In this document: piece by piece, positions 1 to 4,998 of the stretch
Layout: each line of letters opens with the position of its first letter
Numbering within the stretch: the first letter of the stretch is position 1
Source: CBDULQ01 sp965368115
GTDB lineage: Bacteria > Pseudomonadota > Gammaproteobacteria > SZUA-229
DNA length: 13,955 nucleotides
Assembly: GCA_965368115.1 (NCBI GenBank)
Contig: CBDULQ010000082.1
Location: forward strand, 1 to 13,955
Direction of reading: 5' to 3'
The notes under the pieces: generated by a model
What the model saw: only the letters and a program-made list of their open reading frames with translations
Told to the model about the DNA's origin: nothing
The model's database searches: none
Position numbers and translations under genes: made by a program

Positions 1-28
1 CAACATATTTTTCGCCCCATATCTCCAT

Positions 29-52
29 TTAAATGACCTTGTTAAATGACCT
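29..52. repeat. Short tandem direct repeat, two copies of an 11-mer
   Basis: TTAAATGACCT occurs at 29-39 and again at 42-52, a 13-bp period, downstream of the minus-strand ferredoxin gene. The rest of 1-100 shows no gene. Two copies of a short AT-leaning word could be chance or a protein-binding site of whatever lies off the left edge. Confidence 0.35.
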
Positions 53-100
53 GCGCCTGCCCAGAGCCTAAAGACGCAACAAAAACAATTTTAAATACAA

Positions 101-412
101 TTACTTAAGCTTAAGTCGGTCAACCACTTTGTGATTGACCAGGTGCTGATCGATGATTTCATCGATATCCTGTTCATCGAGGAAGGTATACCAGGTCTCT
201 TGCGGATAAATCACCATGACCGGCCCCTCGCTGCAACGATCCAGGCAGCCAGCACTGTTGATCCTCACGCCACCCGGCCCGGACAACCCCAGATCCTTGA
301 TACGCTGTTTGGCGTATGCTCGCAGCTGCAACGACCCGGAACCGGCACAACACAGCTCATTGCCCTCGCGTTGATTGGTACAGATAAATACATGATATTT
401 GTAGTAAGACAT
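101..412 (-). CDS. Thioredoxin-like [2Fe-2S] ferredoxin
   Basis: A 103-residue cytoplasmic electron carrier of the thioredoxin-fold [2Fe-2S] ferredoxin family (Aquifex Fd4 / Azotobacter FeSII-like). The expected pattern is visible: a beta strand ending in Cys11 (HVFICTNQR), Cys22 about ten residues later in CCAGSGS, then Cys56 and Cys60 in AGCLDRCSEGP, followed by the family-typical VMVIYP and WYTF stretches. Length is usual for the family. Cys21 next to Cys22 is an extra cysteine, so the exact second ligand is uncertain. The start is ATG with no clear Shine-Dalgarno. The gene is divergent from the GlcF-like gene with 70 bp between them, so shared control is possible. The redox partner is not identifiable from the window; the neighbour that also carries iron-sulfur clusters is an obvious but unproven candidate. 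Confidence 0.85.
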   Translation of the reverse strand: MSYYKYHVFICTNQREGNELCCAGSGSLQLRAYAKQRIKDLGLSGPGGVRINSAGCLDRCSEGPVMVIYPQETWYTFLDEQDIDEIIDQHLVNHKVVDRLKLK

Positions 413-482
413 TAACTGATGACCGACTTTTCTATATTATCTCGAGCATTATACCGCCCTCTAATGTCTACGTAGCAATCGA

Positions 483-1691
483 TTGAACAGCTCAATTTCA
501 TCTACCGATACCCTGGCCAAAGTCGATCAGTGTGTAATGTGTGGCATGTGCCTGCCGCATTGCCCAACCTATGCCGTATCCCAGCACGAGTCTGAATCTC
601 CAAGGGGGCGCATTTCCCTGGTCAAGGCATTGCTGGAGCACCGAATCGATGTCGATGCCGGCCTCATCGAGCATCTGGACACCTGTCTCGGCTGCATGGC
701 CTGCCAGGCCATGTGCCCGTCACAGGTGGCTTATGGCGATATCATTGCAAGCGCCAAAGCGCTGACTTTCCCGCAACGACAGCCTGCTCGAGCAGAGCAA
801 CGGGTCGCCCGCTGGTCACTGCAACCCTCGCGCATGGCGACCTTGAGCCGAATCGCTCAGCCCTTGAAACTGGGCCAGATCACCGAATGGCTGGGCCGTC
901 TTGTTCAGGCTCCCGCACTGGCAAACCAGGGTTTTACATTGAGTCAGGCGCACCCGGCACGATTTCGGACCCACTACCCCGGAGGGCAGACACAAGCGCC
1001 ACGCATCCTGTTGTTTACCGGCTGCCTGGGATCGGTGCTGGATGCGCAATCGCTACAACATAGCATCCAGCTACTTAATCGCCTGGGCTACGACGTCGAG
1101 GTTCCTGAGAGCCCCACCTGTTGCGGCGCTTTACACCAGCATCGAGGTGATCAGGCGACCAGCGATCGACTGCTGGAAGAGAACAGAACGCTGTTCCAGG
1201 CAGCCAATGTCGAACGGATTCTATTCACGGCCAACGGTTGCGGTGCATTTCTGCAACAGCAACTGACCGAAACACCTGTTCAGGATATGGTGACATTTCT
1301 GCTCGATCAGCTAACGCGCTCAACATGGGAGATTCGCCCCCTGAACAAGCGCGTGATGATCCATGAAAGCTGCAGCTCCCGTTTCAAATTGAATATTGGG
1401 GGCAGCACCCGAAAACTGCTCGAGCTCATTCCCGAAATTCAGCTAATCGACTTCAGTCACAGCCCCGGCCATTTGTGCTGTGGCGCCGGCGGCATGCATC
1501 AGATCAGCCATCCGCAAATCACCCGGCAGCTCGCGACCATCAAAATCGACGAGTTGGTTCAGGCGGGGCCTGACATTCTGGTGTCCGATAACTATGCCTG
1601 TGCACTCAATCTTAAACACCGGTTACGCGACCAGGGCTCCGAAGTGGATATAGTTCACCCGGTCACCCTACTCGTGTCACAGCTATCGTGA
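483..1691 (+). CDS. glcF: GlcF-like iron-sulfur subunit of a 2-hydroxyacid (glycolate) oxidase
   Basis: A 402-residue protein, close to the roughly 407 of E. coli GlcF. Two ferredoxin-type 4Fe-4S motifs are complete: Cys17/20/23 followed by Cys27-Pro, and Cys68/71/74 followed by Cys78-Pro. The C-terminal two thirds hold two CCG (heterodisulfide-reductase-like) domains, recognisable as FTGCLGS, SPTCCGALHQH, HESCSSRF and GHLCCGAGG. In GlcDEF the subunit passes electrons from the flavin subunit towards the membrane quinone pool. Translation must start at TTG 483: an in-frame stop lies at 462-464 and no ATG or GTG occurs between it and the first cluster motif. No strong ribosome-binding site precedes it. 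GlcD and GlcE are not next to it in this window, so the glycolate assignment rests on the subunit alone; lactate or other 2-hydroxyacid oxidases and generic heterodisulfide-reductase-like proteins share this architecture. coq7 follows 34 bp downstream and is probably co-transcribed. Confidence 0.85.
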   Translation: MNSSISSTDTLAKVDQCVMCGMCLPHCPTYAVSQHESESPRGRISLVKALLEHRIDVDAGLIEHLDTCLGCMACQAMCPSQVAYGDIIASAKALTFPQRQPARAEQRVARWSLQPSRMATLSRIAQPLKLGQITEWLGRLVQAPALANQGFTLSQAHPARFRTHYPGGQTQAPRILLFTGCLGSVLDAQSLQHSIQLLNRLGYDVEVPESPTCCGALHQHRGDQATSDRLLEENRTLFQAANVERILFTANGCGAFLQQQLTETPVQDMVTFLLDQLTRSTWEIRPLNKRVMIHESCSSRFKLNIGGSTRKLLELIPEIQLIDFSHSPGHLCCGAGGMHQISHPQITRQLATIKIDELVQAGPDILVSDNYACALNLKHRLRDQGSEVDIVHPVTLLVSQLS

Positions 1692-1725
1692 TAGCCTTGC
1701 CAGCAACCATCGTGAGAGTTTCTGT

Positions 1726-2364
1726 ATGAGACACCTGACAGCCCTTGATCAATTCATCGTCCAGGCCGACCACGCCTTACGTACGGTACTGGGACGCCCC
1801 AAGATTACCGAACGCCCCAATCCGGCCGAAGACGCTCTTGACGTCGAAATGGATGCGACTGAACGCAAACACGCGGCCGGCCTGATGAGAGTCAATCATT
1901 CCGGGGAAGTCTCCGCCCAGGCGCTGTACCAGGGACAGGCCCTGACCGCACGACTTGAAGAAGTCCGACACAGTATGGAAAGAGCGGCGCAGGAAGAGAA
2001 CGATCACCTGGCCTGGACCGAACAACGTTTGCAGGAGCTGAACAGCCGCAAGAGCCTGTTAAACCCTCTGTGGTACACAGGATCGTTTGCCATCGGCGCG
2101 TTCGCCGGAGCCATCGGCGACAAGTGGAGTCTGGGTTTTGTGGCCGAAACCGAGCACCAGGTGATCCGCCACCTGGACGATCACCTGGCCCAGTTACCCG
2201 AGCAGGACATCAAGAGCCGGCTCATACTGGAGCAGATGAAAGAAGATGAAGCCCATCATGCAACGGTGGCTCTGGAAGGCGGGGGAGCCCCTCTTCCATT
2301 ACCAGTAAAATTGCTGATGAAAGCCATGTCAAAAGTCATGACCACCAGCGCCTATTACATTTGA
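1726..2364 (+). CDS. coq7: Coq7: demethoxyubiquinol (C6) hydroxylase, di-iron
   Basis: A 212-residue carboxylate-bridged di-iron monooxygenase that hydroxylates 2-polyprenyl-3-methyl-6-methoxy-1,4-benzoquinol in ubiquinone synthesis, at the inner membrane. All six expected ligands can be placed: Glu61 in NHSGE, Glu91 and His94 in EENDH, Glu143 in ETEHQV, and Glu175 and His178 in EDEAHH. The hydrophobic stretch around residues 117-130 (YTGSFAIGAFAGAIGD) is typical of the family and thought to contact the membrane. E. coli uses the flavoprotein UbiF for this step, while Pseudomonas and many other gammaproteobacteria use Coq7. The start is ATG, preceded by the weak GTGAGAG at 1712-1718. Converges on the receiver gene. 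Confidence 0.95.
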   Translation: MRHLTALDQFIVQADHALRTVLGRPKITERPNPAEDALDVEMDATERKHAAGLMRVNHSGEVSAQALYQGQALTARLEEVRHSMERAAQEENDHLAWTEQRLQELNSRKSLLNPLWYTGSFAIGAFAGAIGDKWSLGFVAETEHQVIRHLDDHLAQLPEQDIKSRLILEQMKEDEAHHATVALEGGGAPLPLPVKLLMKAMSKVMTTSAYYI

Positions 2365-2372
2365 AGCACCCG

Positions 2373-2388
2373 CAGCCAGAAACGGCTG
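2373..2388 (+). terminator. Weak hairpin after coq7
   Basis: CAGCC (2373-2377) and GGCTG (2384-2388) can form a 5-bp stem with a 6-nt loop just past the coq7 stop. It is followed by AATAGAAAAATC rather than a T-run, so it is not a convincing intrinsic terminator; it may be an mRNA 3'-end hairpin. Confidence 0.2.
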
Positions 2389-2421
2389 AATAGAAAAATC
2401 GATAATTCCGCCGGACGGGAG

Positions 2422-2925
2422 TCAGACTACCTGTCGTGCAGAATCGACGGGCGTGGAGATTGCCGACACCGGTCTGGCTTCAAGCTTTACCAGGCTGGCG
2501 ATCTTCCTGAGCAGTTCGGCCTTGTCGACCGGTTTTTTCATGTAATCGCGAGCCCCGAGCTTTAAACCCCAGGCCTTGTCCGAATCCTGATCCGAACCAC
2601 TGATAATGATAATCGGGATGTGCCGGGTATCCGGCTGTCGTGTGAGATAGCGAGTGGCCTGAAAACCGTTGATTTCAGGCATGACGATGTCCATCAGAAT
2701 GATATCCGGCTTCTGGTGGCGAGCAACCAGAATAGCCTGGCGGCCATTTTCGGCAGTCATGGTGTTAATGCCGACTGCATTCAGCATCTTCTCCATAACG
2801 TGTAACTGGGTGCGAGAATCGTCGACCACCAGTACGTTCAGATTTTCCAGTCCCCGGATTGGTTCTGAAGGTCTGGCTTTATCTTTGTTGCGCTGAAGCC
2901 AACGCGAGATGGAAATATTTTTCAT
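2422..2925 (-). CDS. Stand-alone receiver (CheY/PilH-like response regulator)
   Basis: A 167-residue protein with one receiver domain (about residues 29-148), preceded by a 28-residue basic N-terminal extension and followed by a short polar tail with no output domain. The acidic pair is Asp35-Asp36 (LVVDDS), the phosphoacceptor is Asp79 (ILMDIVMP), the switch residue is Ser109 (IIISGSDQ), and the conserved lysine is Lys131 in MKKPVD. The stretch WGLKLGARDYMKKPV resembles PilH/PilG-type regulators of twitching motility, but no pil or che gene is present to support that role. Such proteins act by protein contact, after phosphorylation by a histidine kinase encoded elsewhere. Ser in place of the commoner Thr at the switch position is seen in functional receivers. 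It lies 96 bp downstream of the second DUF6573-like gene on the same strand and could be in its operon or have its own promoter. No good ribosome-binding site is seen before the ATG. Confidence 0.85.
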   Translation of the reverse strand: MKNISISRWLQRNKDKARPSEPIRGLENLNVLVVDDSRTQLHVMEKMLNAVGINTMTAENGRQAILVARHQKPDIILMDIVMPEINGFQATRYLTRQPDTRHIPIIIISGSDQDSDKAWGLKLGARDYMKKPVDKAELLRKIASLVKLEARPVSAISTPVDSARQVV

Positions 2926-2935
2926 TTAAAGGAAT

Positions 2936-2974
2936 ACCGGTTTAATCATCGAGCAGCCACAAACATTAGCCGGT
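2936..2974 (-). other. Inverted repeat in the leader of the receiver gene
   Basis: ACCGGTTTAAT at 2936-2946 and ATTAGCCGGT at 2965-2974 are complementary apart from a one-base bulge, with an 18-base loop. The 3' arm, in the direction of transcription, ends about ten bases before the receiver gene's ATG. There is no T-run after it on the minus strand. It could be a leader hairpin that affects translation, or a dyad operator. Confidence 0.35.
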
Positions 2975-3021
2975 TCGATCGGGGAAAGGATTGTAACGAA
3001 TGGGCACGACCAGTGTCAGTG

Positions 3022-3414
3022 CTATTCGTCGGGGAATCGGATAGTCACCACCGGACGATTATGTTCATCCTTGTGCGCCATCAGGTGCAGGGTAACAGGC
3101 TCAGGTTGACGGCGAGCTTCCGCGCCATTGGGCACCCGGTAAACACGGAAATCATATTCGACGTCTTCATTACGACCATGTAGCGCGCTGGCAGCCATAA
3201 ACAGTACATGACGCAGACGCTGCAGTATCGCAAGCTCGTCGTAGGACTTGCCATCTTTTGAGCGCAGATCGACACAATCGGCCCAGACATCGGCGGTCAT
3301 GAACACCGGACGGCGGAAATTAAACAGACGTGCAGTGCTGGTGACATCCCGAAGATCTGGGTTCTGCTCGACGTCTAGATGATAATTGTCTTCGGGGTAC
3401 ATGACTGTTGCCAT
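3022..3414 (-). CDS. DUF6573-like protein, downstream copy of a tandem pair
   Basis: A 130-residue protein of unknown function. It has no signal peptide or membrane segment, so is probably cytoplasmic. The order of conserved blocks, DVTSTARLFNF-RPVFMTADVWADCV, RLRHVLFMA and PVVTIRFPDE, matches what I recall of family DUF6573 (DV.ETAR..GF..PV..T..VWADCV, RLWDVLWM, PVITI.LP); this is recognition from memory, not a search. The upstream gene encodes a paralogue: by hand alignment from the RDVTS motif, about 71 of 108 positions are identical. The genes are separated by only 3 bp (TCA between TAA and ATG), so they are almost certainly co-transcribed and perhaps translationally coupled. The variable parts are the first 20 residues and the loop around residues 97-107. 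No catalytic residues can be pointed to; the Trp-Ala-Asp-Cys segment is conserved between the copies except for Ala/His. Confidence 0.75.
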   Translation of the reverse strand: MATVMYPEDNYHLDVEQNPDLRDVTSTARLFNFRRPVFMTADVWADCVDLRSKDGKSYDELAILQRLRHVLFMAASALHGRNEDVEYDFRVYRVPNGAEARRQPEPVTLHLMAHKDEHNRPVVTIRFPDE

Positions 3415-3417
3415 TGA

Positions 3418-3804
3418 TTATTCATCCGGGTGTTTGATGGTGATCACAGGCTGATTGTGTTGATCATTGTGAGCCACCAGTTTAAGCGTTGTTGCCTGAG
3501 GATGACGATTTTCACTGAAATTCGGGACCCGGTGAATTCGAAATTCACACTCCAGATCCTTGACCCGCCCGTGCAGCGCACTGGATGCCATGAATAACAC
3601 ATGTCGGAGGCGCTGCAGGACCGCCAGTTCATCCAGACTACGGCCATTCTGATCCATTAGTTCGACACAGTCGTGCCATACACTATCGGTCAGAAAAACA
3701 GGACGGTTAAAATTGAACAGACGAGCTGTACTGGTTACATCTCGGACTGATTTTTCCAAACCGTAATCGGATTGTACACCTGTCTGGATATTCATAACCG
3801 CCAC
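3418..3804 (-). CDS. DUF6573-like protein, upstream copy of a tandem pair
   Basis: A 128-residue paralogue of the next gene downstream, with the same blocks: DVTSTARLFNF, RPVFLTDSVWHDCV, LQRLRHVLFMASSALHGR and PVITIKHPDE. Function unknown; no targeting signal or membrane helix. The start is ambiguous. GTG at 3804 gives MAVMN, parallel to the MATVM start of the sister protein, but GGAG lies only 2 bases before it. ATG at 3795 (125 residues) has GGAG 11 bases upstream. I kept the longer form because of the match to the sister protein. The gene is first in its transcription unit, below an AT-rich region carrying phased repeats and a 16-bp dyad. DUF6573 members, as I recall, are common on plasmids and other mobile DNA, but no mobility gene is seen here. 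Confidence 0.75.
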   Translation of the reverse strand: MAVMNIQTGVQSDYGLEKSVRDVTSTARLFNFNRPVFLTDSVWHDCVELMDQNGRSLDELAVLQRLRHVLFMASSALHGRVKDLECEFRIHRVPNFSENRHPQATTLKLVAHNDQHNQPVITIKHPDE

Positions 3805-3830
3805 TACTCCACTAATACATTGTCATTTTA

Positions 3831-3846
3831 GGCAGTAATTTCTGCC
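3831..3846 (-). promoter_or_regulatory. 16-bp dyad upstream of the DUF6573-like pair
   Basis: GGCAG-TAATTT-CTGCC is a perfect 5-bp inverted repeat around an AT core, 27 bp upstream of the GTG start. In transcription direction it is directly followed by TAAAAT (3830-3825), a possible -10 element, with no good -35 partner. A dyad in that place would suit an operator overlapping the promoter. Chance occurrence of so short a dyad cannot be excluded. Confidence 0.35.
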
Positions 3847-3870
3847 GTATTTGTTAATCGTCTCACAAAA

Positions 3871-3963
3871 GGCCTAAATACCTAATATATAGACATTTTT
3901 TAGTATTTATACCTAATTTTTCAAGAATATTTACGCTAAATATCCAATTTTTCCAAACTAAAA
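3871..3963. repeat. Three imperfect repeats at exact 31-bp spacing
   Basis: The core ATACCTAAT occurs at 3878-3886 and 3909-3917, and the variant ATATCCAAT (7 of 9 matching) at 3940-3948. Both intervals are exactly 31 bp, close to three helical turns, so the cores face the same side of the DNA. The first and third copies also share the preceding CTAA, giving 13-mers with 11 matches, 62 bp apart. Copies two and three share the following TTTTC. The surrounding region is much more AT-rich than the flanking genes. In the minus-strand direction the motif reads ATTAGGTAT. The likely reading is a row of binding sites for a regulator or nucleoid protein controlling the pair of genes below. Confidence 0.5.
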
Positions 3964-3976
3964 GGGAAAACTCCCT
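3960..3976 (-). terminator. Possible intrinsic terminator between the small ATPase gene and the DUF6573-like pair
   Basis: On the minus strand AGGGA (3976-3972), loop GTTT, then TCCCT (3967-3963) form a 5-bp stem followed by TTTAGTTT. The stem is short and the T-run is broken, so it would be weak. Its place, about 100 bp past the end of the 4080-4943 gene and before the next gene's promoter region, fits a terminator. Confidence 0.35.
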
Positions 3977-4079
3977 CCATTTTTTCCTGAAATTAGCGCA
4001 TTTCAATAAACAAAATCAATTAAAAATACTTCGACAAACGAATTTACCTATTGCAGCAGATACCTTCATGACACCTGAC

Positions 4080-4943
4080 TCAATCATTCGGTGTCGAACT
4101 AAGCTCGATCTCTTCCTGGATGCCCAGACCATTTTCGACCGCAGCCACCACTCGATCCAGCACCGGTTCCAGTGAACGACTGTTCAGTCGCTTCCGGTCA
4201 ATGTTTTCCACCCAGCCGAAAAGGGATGTTTTCAACTGTTCCCGCGTTCTGACATACTCAACAATATCGAACGCGATGCGCCGATATTCGCTCAATGTCG
4301 GCGCTACTCCCAGTGCGGCAAATACTTCACCCAGCGGCTCCAGCCATTCCAGGCACGACAAATCGAGCCCCAGAGATTCAGGCTGTACCACATGGTTCTC
4401 ATCGGGCTGGGCATTAACCCAGATCCTGAAACTGCTTTGCTGGAGGGAATGATACAGCTCTTCCGATGAGATCAGAAAAATCAACAAGTTCTGAGGATTA
4501 GCATAAAATTTTGCGTCGCTGTAAGCCCAGACCTTGCTCTTAGTAAATTCGTACAGGCGGATATGTTGCTGGAACTCCGCCTTATGGAGCTGATCGATAA
4601 TCAGCACAGTGGTGTCAGCTTCGCTCAAAGCACATGCCTCTGTCATCACCCGATCGAATGGTTCGGTAGGGGACTGTTCCACTATTTCATCACCAACATG
4701 GACTTTCACCGTTTCAGGAGTCCGTTTTTCCACGCCAAATTCAAAGTACAGTACGTGTTCATAATTCAACGCCTGACCCAGGGCATGAGCAAATGCCGTC
4801 TTGCGCCGACCAGGATCGCCATCCACGTACAGGCAGCGGATGGTATCCAGCGGATTATTCAGAAAGCACTGAATCGCGAAATCGTAATTATCTCGGGATT
4901 CAAAACCATATTCTGCTAGGCTTCTTTGCAGTGGAAACGTCAT
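4080..4943 (-). CDS. Small ATPase-like protein with degraded Walker motifs
   Basis: A 287-residue protein that I do not recognise as a named family. A P-loop-like segment lies at residues 42-49 (GDPGRRKT), where the glycine expected before the lysine is Arg47. A Walker B-like strand follows at 112-118 (TVLIIDQ), with Gln118 in place of the catalytic glutamate. A strand ending in Ser-Ser at 153-160 (LLIFLISS) sits where AAA+ proteins carry sensor 1. This order and spacing point to an AAA-type P-loop fold that probably binds nucleotide poorly or does not hydrolyse it. The C-terminal third is probably helical, with a Glu-rich tail. No membrane segment is present. It is divergent from the Ycf46-like AAA+ gene with 55 bp between starts, which suggests shared control and perhaps a regulatory or scaffolding partnership. 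No strong ribosome-binding site precedes the ATG. It could also be a STAND-like or MoxR-like relic. Confidence 0.6.
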   Translation of the reverse strand: MTFPLQRSLAEYGFESRDNYDFAIQCFLNNPLDTIRCLYVDGDPGRRKTAFAHALGQALNYEHVLYFEFGVEKRTPETVKVHVGDEIVEQSPTEPFDRVMTEACALSEADTTVLIIDQLHKAEFQQHIRLYEFTKSKVWAYSDAKFYANPQNLLIFLISSEELYHSLQQSSFRIWVNAQPDENHVVQPESLGLDLSCLEWLEPLGEVFAALGVAPTLSEYRRIAFDIVEYVRTREQLKTSLFGWVENIDRKRLNSRSLEPVLDRVVAAVENGLGIQEEIELSSTPND

Positions 4944-4998
4944 GACTGATCTTATAAGTTATTAATTTTCTATTGGGTAAAAAGTATACAGGTAGTGT

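Noticed and set aside
103..116. Perfect 14-bp palindrome ACTTAAGCTTAAGT
   Set aside because: It lies in the last codons of the ferredoxin gene and encodes the repeated Leu-Lys end. It is AT-rich, has almost no loop when folded, and no T-run follows, so it is not a terminator.
2373..2388. Strong intrinsic terminator between coq7 and the receiver gene
   Set aside because: The stem has only 5 bp and neither strand has a T-run after it. Kept only as a low-confidence hairpin.
3805..4079. CRISPR-like array in the AT-rich gap
   Set aside because: The repeat cores are 9 bases, imperfect and only three in number, and the sequence between them is AT-rich rather than spacer-like. No cas gene is present.
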